64,000 nucleotides of DNA from assembly GCF_003591485.1 (NCBI RefSeq), contig NZ_QZCF01000006.1:124001-188000 (forward strand). Direction: 5' to 3'. Under the pieces are notes generated by a model. That model saw nothing but the letters and a program-made list of their open reading frames with translations. It searched no databases and was not told where the DNA came from. The DNA is from Paenibacillus sp. 1011MAR3C5 (GTDB taxonomy: Bacteria > Bacillota > Bacilli > Paenibacillales > Paenibacillaceae). A program made the position numbers and the translations under genes. Below are positions 35,075 to 43,475 of the stretch, piece by piece. How positions within the stretch are numbered: position 1 is the stretch's first letter; the number at the start of each line of letters is the position of its first letter.

Positions 35075-35494
35075 TTATTTTAACTTCTCTAGAGAATTGT
35101 TAACGCGATAATTTCCGAAGCGAAGCATATCCTCCAAAAAAACAGACAAACCCGCAGGATCGCTGTACCGTACCTTCAGCCAATAACATCCATCGCCAGT
35201 CACACGGTGCAGCTCCGTAATGGCGGGCTCGTTCAGCGCCCATTTACGGAAGGCTGCATGACTATTAGAGGTCGAGGTCAAAAATACGGTGACCATAGCT
35301 TCGAATGGTTTCTCCAGCTTGCTCTCGTCCAGCTTGACCGTATAGCCAAGCAGAACACCCAACTCCTCAAGGCGGGCAATCCGGTTCGCCACAGCCTGTC
35401 CGGTCATATGGACGCGCTCGCCGATTTCCTTCATTTGCATCCTGGCGTTGCTTTGCAGGCATGCCAATATGGCATAGTCGGTTTTATCCAGCAT
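35075..35494 (-). CDS. Lrp/AsnC-family regulator
   Basis: A 139-residue protein with an HTH starting MLDKTDYAILACLQSNARMQMKEIGERVHMTGQAVANRI and a ligand-binding C-terminal half (AITELHRVTGDGCYWLKVRY). I chose the ATG at 35494 with AGGAAT upstream; longer in-frame extensions lack a ribosome binding site. It diverges from the metallo-hydrolase gene at 35616, which may be its target. The effector is unknown, probably an amino acid. Confidence 0.88.
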   Translation of the reverse strand: MLDKTDYAILACLQSNARMQMKEIGERVHMTGQAVANRIARLEELGVLLGYTVKLDESKLEKPFEAMVTVFLTSTSNSHAAFRKWALNEPAITELHRVTGDGCYWLKVRYSDPAGLSVFLEDMLRFGNYRVNNSLEKLK

Positions 35495-35615
35495 ATCGGT
35501 ACCATTCCTTTCACGAATCAAGCAGATGGGCCGATATCCTTGATTCAGATTATGGGCCTTCTCGCTCACCCGCATTATAATCGTTGCATACCAACTTGAG
35601 AAGGGTGATTTCACT

Positions 35616-36371
35616 ATGAATATACAATTGCTTCGACATGCCACCATGCGTATGGAATGGAACGGGAAATGTTATTTGCTCGATCCGATGCTCAGTCCTG
35701 CAGGCACATTTGATGCTACGGTAAATACGACGCCGACCTTGCGTAACCCGCTTGTGGAGCTGCCTGTTCCGCAGGAGCAAGCGGCAGCGGTCGATGCTGT
35801 TCTGGTTACGCACCGCCATCCCGACCACTGGGATGAAGCGGCTTCCGCTTTATTATCCCGCAAACTCCCTATTCTTTGCCAATCGGAGGATGTGGAAGCC
35901 TTTGTGCAGGAGGGATTCGCACAAGTGCATGGGCTCGCTGCCGGCGAATCCGGTGAGTTGCATGACTTGCGCGTGAGCCGGACGGGCGGTCATCACGGCT
36001 ACGGGGCTATCGGTCATGCGATGGGCACGGTCTCGGGTTTCGTACTGGATGACGGGATGCAGAAGCTCTACATCGCAGGAGATACCGTGTGGTGTGAGGA
36101 AGTGGGCGGAGTGCTGGATCAATATAAGCCGGACGTGACCGTGCTGTTCGCAGGGGAAGCCAGGTTTGTCGGGAGCGGAGCGATCACGATGGGACTGAAT
36201 GACATCATCCAGGTGCTTCGCCGAGCGCCCCGGACGAAAGTCGTCATCGCCCACATGGAAGCCTGGAACCATTGCGGCCTGACGCGCGAGTCGTTGCAGC
36301 GTGATTTGGCGCTGGAAGGCTTCGCCGAGCGCGTCTTCATCCCGGCAGACGGCGAGATGCTGGAGCTGTAG
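35616..36371 (+). CDS. Metallo-beta-lactamase-fold hydrolase (UlaG-like)
   Basis: A 251-residue protein starting MNIQLLRHATMRMEWNGKCYLLDPM. The metal-binding motif VTHRHPDHWDEA (HxHxDH type) is near residue 68, further ligands are in GGHHGYG and IAGDTVW, and the C-terminal His is in VVIAHMEAWNHC. This layout fits the UlaG/YfhI-like group of MBL-fold proteins acting on phosphodiesters or lactones. The substrate is unknown. AGAAGGGTG precedes the ATG. Directly after the stop codon the second tandem-repeat array begins. Confidence 0.88.
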   Translation: MNIQLLRHATMRMEWNGKCYLLDPMLSPAGTFDATVNTTPTLRNPLVELPVPQEQAAAVDAVLVTHRHPDHWDEAASALLSRKLPILCQSEDVEAFVQEGFAQVHGLAAGESGELHDLRVSRTGGHHGYGAIGHAMGTVSGFVLDDGMQKLYIAGDTVWCEEVGGVLDQYKPDVTVLFAGEARFVGSGAITMGLNDIIQVLRRAPRTKVVIAHMEAWNHCGLTRESLQRDLALEGFAERVFIPADGEMLEL

Positions 36372-36389
36372 GTCCTTGACGCAAGCCAG

Positions 36390-36882
36390 TGCAAGCTTGC
36401 AAGCCGAATTTCGCGGCTTAAAGCTCCCGCTCGAGCGCGATGCAGGCTTACAAGCCGAGTTTCGCGGCTTAGAGCTCCCGCGCGGCGCGATGCGGGCATG
36501 CAAGCCGAGTTTCTCGGCTTAGAGCTTCCGCGCGAGCGCGATGCAGGCTTACAAGCCGAGTTTCGCGGCTTAGAGCTCCCGCGCGGGCGCGATGCAGGCT
36601 TACAAGCCGAGTTTCGCGGCTTAGAGCTCCCGCGCGGCGCGATGCGGGCATGCAAGCCGAGTTTCGCGGCTTAGAGCTCCCGCGCGGGCGCGATGCAGGC
36701 TTGCAAGCCGAGTTTCGCGGCTTAGAGCTCCCGCGCGGCGCGATGCGGGCATGCAAGCCGAGTCTCGCGGCTTAAAGCTCCCGCGCGGGCGCGATGCGGG
36801 CTTGCAAGCCGAGTCTCGCGGCTTAGAGCTCCCGCGCGGGCGCGATGCAGGCTTACAAGCCGAGTTTCGCGGCTTAGAGCAA
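36390..36882. repeat. Tandem array of 50/51-bp units, array 2 (10 copies)
   Basis: Ten units have their GCCGA cores at 36403, 36454, 36504, 36555, 36606, 36656, 36707, 36757, 36808 and 36859. The spacings are therefore 51, 50, 51, 51, 50, 51, 50, 51 and 51. Each unit reads AAGCCGAGTTTCGCGGCTT, then AGAGCTCCCGCGCG, then GCGCGATGC and a GGCTTACAA or GGCATGCAA spacer. It shares the hairpin core and overall order with array 1 (roughly 70% identity between consensus units). Like array 1 it separates two convergent genes. The 50-bp units shift the reading frame, so the array is unlikely to encode protein. Confidence 0.95.
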
Positions 36883-36920
36883 CAACTCGAGTCAGCATGC
36901 ACCAGCCGCGCAGCGTTCAA

Positions 36921-36969
36921 CAAAAGAGAGCTATCCGACCAGTCAGCATGCGACCTGGCGGATAGCTCT
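36921..36969 (-). terminator. Terminator of the MacB/FtsX-type ABC operon
   Basis: An 11-bp perfect stem (AGAGCTATCCG, 36927-36937, with CGGATAGCTCT, 36959-36969) and an inner GACC/GGTC helix are followed by CTTTTG on the minus strand. Confidence 0.8.
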
Positions 36970-37006
36970 TCCGATTTATATTTGCTGCTATACAAGCAAC
37001 TACGAA

Positions 37007-38356
37007 TTATACATCTCTGCGCAGCGCTCTCAGTACGTCAATGCGTGTCGCTCTTAGCGCCGGGCGATAGCCGGACAACATGGCGACGCCTAACGCGATA
37101 GCGCAAGCCAGCGCAGTGAGATAGGGCGGAATGACGGAGAACAGGAAGCCTTCCGGCACCTTTTCCTCCATGAACGTTTGGATCAATACAGGCAATCCCG
37201 CGTTGACCGCCGCCGATATGCCGTACGATACAATCGTCCCGATGACCGCACCCATGATGCCGATAAGCGCACTCTCCAGTAAAAAGATTTTGCGTATAAC
37301 CGAGGGATGCGCTCCGATCGCTTTCATAATTCCGATATCCTGCGCCCGCTCCGTCACCGCCATCGTCATCGTATTGAAGATACCGATCGAGGCGATAATA
37401 ACAGCAATCGTACCGACAAAGACCAAACCGATCTTCATAATGAGGAACATCAGATTGACTTGCTTCAGCTCATCTGCAATCGAATGGTTGTAGTACCCTT
37501 TCTCACGCAGCACTTCGGAAATTCCCTTCACATCATTCGCATGGCCGGCGATAACTTGAATCTGATTATAGCTTCTGTTCTCGCTTGGCGCCGGCAAGCT
37601 CTTCAGCAATTCCTCGATTTGCTCAGGTGTAGAACCCTCTTCCACATAAGGCAATTCGCCTCCTTGCGTGCCCGTGATGCTCTCAATCTGCTTCAACAGA
37701 TCGACACCGACGTATAACGACTGGTCCAGTCTCCATTCCTTGGTCGGCTTCTCCGATATGCCTACCACTACAGCTTCAATCGGCTTCTTCTTCAGCTCTC
37801 CGTCTTCGTAATAACCGACATTCAGCATAATCGTCTTATTAAGCCATTCCGCGGCATCCAGATATTCGCTTGGCACGCCTTGATCATTTATTTGCTGGCG
37901 AATATTGTAGCCGAGTAAAATTTCGTTTTCCTTCTGCGGCATTCTGCCCGCGCTTAATCCGAAGCCCGCACGCTTCTCCGCTTGGAAATCAACCTGATAC
38001 GTACGGTCGCCAGATACCGTCTCCCCATCAATTGCAGGATCCATCCACTGTCCGATGAAATTGCGGTACGTTACAGCTTTTACATTGGGGATCTCCCCCA
38101 ATTCCTTAATGTCCGCATCGTATAGTTGCACGTCATCTTTAAATTTGCTTGGATCCTTGGAGTAAATATCGATCCCCGTCACCAGACGGTCGCCCACGAT
38201 ATTATCCACGATACTTTTCTGCAAGCCAAAACCGACCGATGCAAGCACAATCAAGAACGCGCAGCCCATCGCTGTAGCGAGCACGGTCATGAACAGCCTG
38301 GTTTTGTTTTTCTTCATATTTTGCCGGACGAACCGGAACTGATCACCTAGCTTCAT
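37007..38356 (-). CDS. FtsX/MacB-type ABC transporter permease
   Basis: A 449-residue protein with one N-terminal membrane span (LFMTVLATAMGCAFLIVLASVGFG), a large extracytoplasmic domain of about 230 residues and three C-terminal spans. The FtsX core reads MTMAVTERAQDIGIMKAIGAHPSVIRKIFLLESALIG. Such proteins are mechanotransmission transporters for peptides, antibiotics or lipoproteins. It overlaps its ATPase gene by 4 nt (ATGA). No third (adaptor) gene is present. It converges on repeat array 2. Confidence 0.9.
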   Translation of the reverse strand: MKLGDQFRFVRQNMKKNKTRLFMTVLATAMGCAFLIVLASVGFGLQKSIVDNIVGDRLVTGIDIYSKDPSKFKDDVQLYDADIKELGEIPNVKAVTYRNFIGQWMDPAIDGETVSGDRTYQVDFQAEKRAGFGLSAGRMPQKENEILLGYNIRQQINDQGVPSEYLDAAEWLNKTIMLNVGYYEDGELKKKPIEAVVVGISEKPTKEWRLDQSLYVGVDLLKQIESITGTQGGELPYVEEGSTPEQIEELLKSLPAPSENRSYNQIQVIAGHANDVKGISEVLREKGYYNHSIADELKQVNLMFLIMKIGLVFVGTIAVIIASIGIFNTMTMAVTERAQDIGIMKAIGAHPSVIRKIFLLESALIGIMGAVIGTIVSYGISAAVNAGLPVLIQTFMEEKVPEGFLFSVIPPYLTALACAIALGVAMLSGYRPALRATRIDVLRALRRDV

Positions 38357-39093
38357 TCATGCTCACCTCCCAGTCTAATCGGCTCCACATCTGCCGCTGT
38401 CCGCTGATGCGTCCCATTACTAACGAGCTTCCCGTCTTGCAGACGGATGGCTCGATGTGCGATAGAAGCAACCTGCTCGTCATGAGTAATAATCACGAAC
38501 GTAATACCCATCTCATGATTAAGCTGCTGAATCATCGTAAGCAGCGTCTTCTCATTCTCGCTGTCGAGGCTTCCCGACGGCTCGTCCGCAAGCACGATCG
38601 GCGGCTCCAGAATGAGCGATCTGGCTACCGAGACCCGCTGCTGCTGACCGCCCGAGAGCTCGCTCGGATAATGGTTCGCGAAATCAGCAATATCGACTTG
38701 CTCCAGCAAATTCATTACTCGGCGTTTTCTATCCGCGGCTGCAACTCCTTTCAGTACAAGCGGCAGTTCAACATTCTCATAAGCGGTCATGCTCCCGATC
38801 AATTGAAAGCTCTGAAAAATAAACCCGTAATTCGCTAAACGGAAGTCCGCCCATTCGCCTTCATTCAGCTTTGTAACGTCCTTGCCGCTTACCTTAATCT
38901 CCCCCGACGAAGGCCGGATATAGCCGGACATCAAGTTCAGAAGCGTCGACTTGCCCGATCCGCTCCGTCCTACAATCGCGACAATTTCCCCTTTCGCCAC
39001 CTTCAGATTAATGTCTTGCAAGACAGGTACGATGCGTTCTTTGCCTTTCTTGCCAATTATAAATTGATGACTGACATTAGCCAGTTCGATCAT
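38353..39093 (-). CDS. MacB/LolD-type ABC ATP-binding protein
   Basis: A 246-residue ATPase with Walker A GRSGSGKST, Q-loop FQSFQLIGSMTAYENVELPL, signature LSGGQQQRVSVARSL, Walker B IVLADEPSGSLD and H-loop VIITHDE. It is translationally coupled to the FtsX-type permease. The region upstream carries CTTAAA direct repeats 12 bp apart beside a promoter with a weak -35 box, suggesting activation by an OmpR-type response regulator. Confidence 0.93.
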   Translation of the reverse strand: MIELANVSHQFIIGKKGKERIVPVLQDINLKVAKGEIVAIVGRSGSGKSTLLNLMSGYIRPSSGEIKVSGKDVTKLNEGEWADFRLANYGFIFQSFQLIGSMTAYENVELPLVLKGVAAADRKRRVMNLLEQVDIADFANHYPSELSGGQQQRVSVARSLILEPPIVLADEPSGSLDSENEKTLLTMIQQLNHEMGITFVIITHDEQVASIAHRAIRLQDGKLVSNGTHQRTAADVEPIRLGGEHE

Positions 39094-39134
39094 AGGTTAA
39101 CTCCACCTTTCTATTCCTGCCGATCACTAAACCT

Positions 39135-39178
39135 ACTATAACAAGCAAACGATAAGCGATCTTAAAGAAAACCTTAAA
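39135..39178 (-). promoter_or_regulatory. Putative response-regulator-dependent promoter of the ABC pair
   Basis: On the minus strand TATAGT (39140-39135) is a fair -10 box, but the expected -35 position (39158-39163) has no consensus. Two direct TTTAAG repeats (complements of 39161-39166 and 39173-39178) 12 bp apart lie there instead, as in promoters activated by OmpR/PhoB-type regulators. Confidence 0.45.
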
Positions 39179-39255
39179 TTAAACTATAGAAACCTATAAT
39201 AATGATTTATCCCTATCCAACTATAGAACTATTTACAGTTGAACCTTTAAGTACC

Positions 39256-39284
39256 TTGACTAGAAAAATATTTCATTTTACACT
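39256..39284 (+). promoter_or_regulatory. Sigma-A promoter of the GT2 pair
   Basis: TTGACT (39256-39261), 17-bp spacer, TACACT (39279-39284). The start codon follows about 60 bp downstream. Confidence 0.65.
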
Positions 39285-39342
39285 AGCGAAGACCTCCTAT
39301 AGCTTGGACAGGCATAAAAGGAGGCGCGAAAGGAATGAAACC

Positions 39343-40404
39343 ATGAATGACGAACCGTTAGTCAGTGTCATCATACCTACTTATAACCGGGCAGAGTTAA
39401 TTACTTCCGCCATTCAATCAGTCATAGATCAAACTTACCATAATTGGGAAATACTTGTGATCAGCGATCGATGCAGCGATCATACCAAGGATGTAGTGGA
39501 ATCCCTCTGCAAGGATGACCCTCGGATTCGGTTCATGGTAAATGACCGTACCAAAGGGGTAGGCGGCGCCAGAAACTGCGGGTTGCTTCATGCAAAAGGC
39601 TTGTACATCTCTTTCCTCGATTCGGATGATCAATGGTTTCCGTATCACTTGGAAGACAGCATCAATATGCTCTATAAATCCCGTTCGGATATCTGCTTCG
39701 CCTTATGGGAAGAACGTCACGGAACGACCATCTACCAGAATTTCAACAACGAGCTGGAGCAACGACTGCTAGCCGAGATGAGGGAGCAGTACGAAACGCA
39801 GGACGACGGCATTATTATCGAACAAGGGCTGTTGGAGCGATTTATTATCAATCCCCGGCACTTCTATTCCATCAACTCCATGGTTCTAAAAAAAGAGCTG
39901 ATTCAAACCTTCGGTTTGTTCAATGAACAATTCAGCATTGGCGAAGACACCTCGTTTATTATCAAATTTTTTGACCACTGCCGCATCGCGCTCATCACCA
40001 AACCTCACTTCATCTATAATCAATCTCCGGACAGCGTCTATTTGTTTTGCGACAGGCGATTTCTTGACCCCGACACGCTATATCTGCAAAAAGAAATTTT
40101 CGAAAAAATTGAATTTGTCGGTTTGCAAACCATTAAGATGAGACTGGATATGCGCGCCCTGGTCAAACGGTCCTCCAAGCTGAACAACAAAAAACATCTT
40201 CATCTGCAAATCCGATATATGTTGGCCCGACAATATTACACGTTAAGCTACATCAATAAGCTGGAGAAGCGGAAGGCGCTGCGTTACTGCTTCCTGTCGA
40301 TGCGGTATAACGTCAACGCATTCAACTTATTGCTTCTGCCTCATATCTTGTTCGCCGGCAGCAAGAGCAGCGACTTTTTGAGAAAGCCACTGAACCTGTG
40401 GTAA
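39343..40404 (+). CDS. GT2 family glycosyltransferase, copy 1
   Basis: A 353-residue GT-A enzyme. It begins MNDEPLVSVIIPTYNRAELITSAIQSV, with the nucleotide-binding DRCSDHTKDVVES and the DXD-type motif in LHAKGLYISFLDSDDQW. A C-terminal helical part of about 120 residues follows, with no membrane span. I chose the ATG at 39343 with an AAGGAAT site. The longer in-frame extension back to 39202 crosses the promoter. The next gene is a paralogue of the same length. The acceptor is unknown; spore or wall polysaccharide is possible. Confidence 0.9.
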   Translation: MNDEPLVSVIIPTYNRAELITSAIQSVIDQTYHNWEILVISDRCSDHTKDVVESLCKDDPRIRFMVNDRTKGVGGARNCGLLHAKGLYISFLDSDDQWFPYHLEDSINMLYKSRSDICFALWEERHGTTIYQNFNNELEQRLLAEMREQYETQDDGIIIEQGLLERFIINPRHFYSINSMVLKKELIQTFGLFNEQFSIGEDTSFIIKFFDHCRIALITKPHFIYNQSPDSVYLFCDRRFLDPDTLYLQKEIFEKIEFVGLQTIKMRLDMRALVKRSSKLNNKKHLHLQIRYMLARQYYTLSYINKLEKRKALRYCFLSMRYNVNAFNLLLLPHILFAGSKSSDFLRKPLNLW

Positions 40405-40449
40405 GGATCGAACCAGAACTTAACTTTATCCATATGGGAGGCGTTTGTA

Positions 40450-41511
40450 TTGAATACGAATCCGTTGGTCAGCGTCATTATGCCCGCTTATAATCGTGCC
40501 CGGACCCTGCCGACTGCTATTGCTTCTGTACAGGGACAAAGCTACGGCAATTGGGAGCTTATCGTTGTGGATGACCGCAGCACAGATACGACCAAGGAAG
40601 TTGTAGCTGAACTCGCGGGGCGCGACAACCGGATTCAGTATATCGTGAACGACCGGGTCAAGGGAGTCGGCGGCGCACGCAACAGCGGCATGCTGCATGC
40701 CAAGGGAGATCTTATCGCATTCCTCGACTCTGACGACGAGTGGCTCCCTTTTCACTTGGAGGAAACCTTGCGCATGCTTCTAGAAACCCAATCAGATGTG
40801 GGCTTCGCACTATGGCTGGAGCGTCAAGGAGAAGCCCTGATCGATGTATTCGAGGAGCCTCATCAGCGTGAACGGCTGGAGTCGATCAAGCGGTCCTTCC
40901 AGCAGCACACTGAAGATGTAGCTGTCATGCACACCGGCCTATTCGAGCGATATGTGAAAGACACCTTGTGCATCTTCCACATCAATACGATGGTGTTCAA
41001 ACGGGAGAAGCTCCAGCCTGGCGGCATGTTTCTGGAGGATTTCCATATTGGGGAAGACACTGCCTTTATGATTAACTTCTTCGATCACTGCCGGATATCG
41101 CTGCATATGACGCCCCATTCCATCTACAATCTGTCGCCTGACAGCCTATACTTCTTTATCGATCGAAGGAAAATCGATCCCGACAGGCTGCATCTGGACA
41201 AAGCGGTGCTCCAGAAGCTCGAAACAGCGGGACTGCAGGCGCTTGCTTTCAAACAATATTTGAGGCGGAAGATTGAAGACTGTGATTGGCAGGACCGGAA
41301 GCGGCTGCTGGTGCTGTCCAGCTACACGCTGGCGCGTCAATATTACACACTGAGCTACATCCATCGCTTCGAGAAGCGCAAGGGGCTGCGCTATTGTTTG
41401 CAATCCATGAAGCATAATGTGAACCTGTTCAACCTGCTTCTCCTGTGCTGTATCCTCTTTTCCGTGAAGAAGAGCAACAATTTTTTGCGAAGACCCGTAG
41501 ATTTGTGGTGA
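40450..41511 (+). CDS. GT2 family glycosyltransferase, copy 2
   Basis: A 353-residue paralogue of the preceding gene, of identical length. Both share VSVIxPxYNRA, NDRxKGVGGARN, FLDSDD, ARQYYTLSYI and a terminal NFLRRP-like segment. The start is TTG (40450) with GGGAGG 8 nt upstream. The two form a bicistronic unit with a 45-nt gap and arose by tandem duplication. Differences between FLDSDDQW and FLDSDDEW, and in the C-terminal half, suggest separate acceptor or donor preferences. Confidence 0.9.
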   Translation: MNTNPLVSVIMPAYNRARTLPTAIASVQGQSYGNWELIVVDDRSTDTTKEVVAELAGRDNRIQYIVNDRVKGVGGARNSGMLHAKGDLIAFLDSDDEWLPFHLEETLRMLLETQSDVGFALWLERQGEALIDVFEEPHQRERLESIKRSFQQHTEDVAVMHTGLFERYVKDTLCIFHINTMVFKREKLQPGGMFLEDFHIGEDTAFMINFFDHCRISLHMTPHSIYNLSPDSLYFFIDRRKIDPDRLHLDKAVLQKLETAGLQALAFKQYLRRKIEDCDWQDRKRLLVLSSYTLARQYYTLSYIHRFEKRKGLRYCLQSMKHNVNLFNLLLLCCILFSVKKSNNFLRRPVDLW

Positions 41512-41590
41512 ATACCATACAGAAGTAGCGTCATAGCTGTCCTTTCGATTACAATGGAGCCTACATGCCACACTCGGAGGAACTGCCCTT

Positions 41591-42538
41591 ATGAAGCTTG
41601 ACCGACTCTTGTCCATTGTCATCCTGCTGCTTAATCGCCGTATGGTTCAGGCCAAGGAATTGGCCGACCGATTCGAGGTATCGGTCAGAACCATCTATCG
41701 CGACATCGAAGCGATTAATCAGTCCGGCATTCCCATCGTCACCTATCAGGGAACGAATGGCGGAATCGGACTTGCCGACGGCTATAAGCTGGACCGCAAC
41801 GTACTGACCAATGACGAGCTTGCTTCGATCGTAACCGCGCTTCGCAGCATATCGACCACCTATGATCAACGGCATAATCAGCTTCTCATGGAGAAGCTCA
41901 CGAGCATCGTTACCCCTGACAGCGCCGAAGCCTTCCATAAGAAGGCGAATCAAGTCCTGATCGACTATTCTCCTTGGGACAAGAGAGGCCCTCTGGAACA
42001 GAAGCAAGCTGTACTGAAGGAAGCGATCGATCATTCTTGTCTGGTGCAATTCCGCTATTCGAATGCGGAAGGCGAGCTGTCGCAGCGCACAGTCGAGCCA
42101 CATACGCTAATATGGAAAGGCAAGCACTGGTATCTGCAAGCCTATTGCCAAGAGCGCGAGCAATTCCGTATTTTCAAGCTGCTGCGTATGAAAGAACTAA
42201 CGCCCCTGACGCAGACTTTCATCCGCAAAACCATACCCGTAGAGGACGAGCGTGTGGGGGAAGTATGGTATGATTCGGGAAATCACATTGCCGTCACCCT
42301 TCAATTTCACCCCCAAGCCGTGCATCTGGCTGAGGAATGGTTCGACATCGAAGAGTTGGAGCCGCTTGAAGGCGGCGGTTGTCTCGTCCGAATGTCCTTT
42401 CCTGAGAACGAGTGGCTCTACGGCTTTCTTCTAAGCTTCGGACCGGCAGCGGAAGTGCTGCATCCGCCCCATCTGCGGGAAATCCTTGAGGATCGTGCCG
42501 CGCGAATTTTACACCTATATCGAAACAACCAAACCTAA
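41591..42538 (+). CDS. HTH-WYL (YafY-type) transcriptional regulator
   Basis: A 315-residue protein with an N-terminal HTH_11/DeoR-like domain (MKLDRLLSIVILLLNRRMVQAKELADRFEVSVRTIYRDIEAI). The central WYL domain (LVQFRYSNAEGELSQRTVEPHTLIWKGKHWYLQAYCQ) is at about 140-200, followed by a WCX-type C-terminal domain. WYL regulators sense nucleic-acid or small-molecule ligands. It is followed by a stress-type zinc-ribbon/GyrI-like gene that could be its target. GGAGG precedes the ATG. Confidence 0.9.
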   Translation: MKLDRLLSIVILLLNRRMVQAKELADRFEVSVRTIYRDIEAINQSGIPIVTYQGTNGGIGLADGYKLDRNVLTNDELASIVTALRSISTTYDQRHNQLLMEKLTSIVTPDSAEAFHKKANQVLIDYSPWDKRGPLEQKQAVLKEAIDHSCLVQFRYSNAEGELSQRTVEPHTLIWKGKHWYLQAYCQEREQFRIFKLLRMKELTPLTQTFIRKTIPVEDERVGEVWYDSGNHIAVTLQFHPQAVHLAEEWFDIEELEPLEGGGCLVRMSFPENEWLYGFLLSFGPAAEVLHPPHLREILEDRAARILHLYRNNQT

Positions 42539-42570
42539 CCTGACAATGGGCTGTCAAGTTAGGTTCTTTA
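42532..42570 (+). terminator. Hairpin at the end of the WYL gene
   Basis: AACCTAACCTGACA (42532-42545) pairs with TGTCAAGTTAGGTT (42552-42565) with one mismatch, then CTTTA. It overlaps the last codons of the WYL gene. Confidence 0.6.
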
Positions 42571-42605
42571 TACTTAGGGCATATCCCAATAGGAGAGTGA
42601 TTGCA

Positions 42606-43385
42606 ATGAGTATTATGAATCAGGAGCATCAACAGCCCATTTTTTGTCAAAGCTGCAGCATGCCCATGCTTGAACCAGAAATACAGGGCACGGAACTAAA
42701 TGGCGAGAGATCAACGGATTATTGCCAATATTGCTACTCGGACGGAGCGTTCACACAACCGGAGTTAACCATCGAGGATATGATCGGCATTTGTGTGCCT
42801 CATATGGTAGAGGACGGCATGGACGCTTCTGCGGCCGAAGCCATTCTGCAACAACAGCTGCCGGGATTGAAGCGCTGGGCGCCGAATCGAGACAGACTGC
42901 AGCCGGCCCGGATCGAAGAGAGGGAAGCGCTCACCATCGCCGGCATCGCCATCACGACGACCAATGCCGATGAGATAAGCGGCAAGGGGCGAATTGCCGA
43001 GCTCTGGAATCACTTCTCAAGCCCTGATGTTCAAACCCAATTAGCCGCAGTCCGTATGGATGGCGACGTCTATGCCTGTTATCACAATTACGAGAATGGA
43101 ACGGCCGGCCGCTACGACTTGTTGGCAGGAACGCGAGTGAATCCGTCAGACATCGCCCCCGGCTTGAACCTAGGCACCGTTGCGGTCCCTGCGGCCAAAT
43201 ATGCCGTCTTCACTACGGAGACAGGCCCCGTCCAACAGGTTTTGTACCGGGCATGGGAAGACATCTGGTACTGGTTCGCCCATTCGGAAATTGAACGGAC
43301 CTTCAGCGGAGACTTCGAATATTACGGTGAACATGCGGCAGACCCTTCCTGCGCTCAAGTTGACATTTATATCGCGATCAAATAA
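42606..43385 (+). CDS. Zinc-ribbon plus GyrI-like/effector-binding domain protein
   Basis: A 259-residue protein. The N-terminal zinc ribbon has FCQSCSMPM and YCQYCYSDGAF (Cys-x2-Cys pairs, residues about 14-45). It corresponds to the small zinc-ribbon domain often fused to effector-binding modules. The C-terminal half is a GyrI-like/Cass2 small-molecule-binding domain: GLNLGTVAVPAAKYAVFTTETGPVQQVLYRAWEDIWYWF and a terminal VDIYIAIK. No DNA-binding domain is seen. The ATG at 42606 has AGGAGAG. Likely a ligand-binding or scavenging protein; the ligand is unknown. Confidence 0.82.
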   Translation: MSIMNQEHQQPIFCQSCSMPMLEPEIQGTELNGERSTDYCQYCYSDGAFTQPELTIEDMIGICVPHMVEDGMDASAAEAILQQQLPGLKRWAPNRDRLQPARIEEREALTIAGIAITTTNADEISGKGRIAELWNHFSSPDVQTQLAAVRMDGDVYACYHNYENGTAGRYDLLAGTRVNPSDIAPGLNLGTVAVPAAKYAVFTTETGPVQQVLYRAWEDIWYWFAHSEIERTFSGDFEYYGEHAADPSCAQVDIYIAIK

Positions 43386-43417
43386 ATCCAGTGACTCAAG
43401 GCATACAACGTCAAACT

Positions 43418-43467
43418 AAAAAAAGGTCGGGCTTAGAGGCGAATCCCCTCTATACTCGACCTTTCTT
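43418..43467. terminator. Bidirectional terminator between convergent genes
   Basis: AAAGGTCG pairs with CGACCTTT around an inner AGAGG/CCTCT helix. Runs of A on the left and T on the right serve both the plus-strand zinc-ribbon gene and the minus-strand rlmN. Confidence 0.85.
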
Positions 43468-43475
43468 TCACTCCG

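Noticed and set aside
36119..36995. Arg/Ser/Pro-rich minus-strand frames across array 2 and the MBL gene
   Set aside because: Each is a by-product of the GC-rich repeat, and frames are broken by 50-bp units. No start signals.
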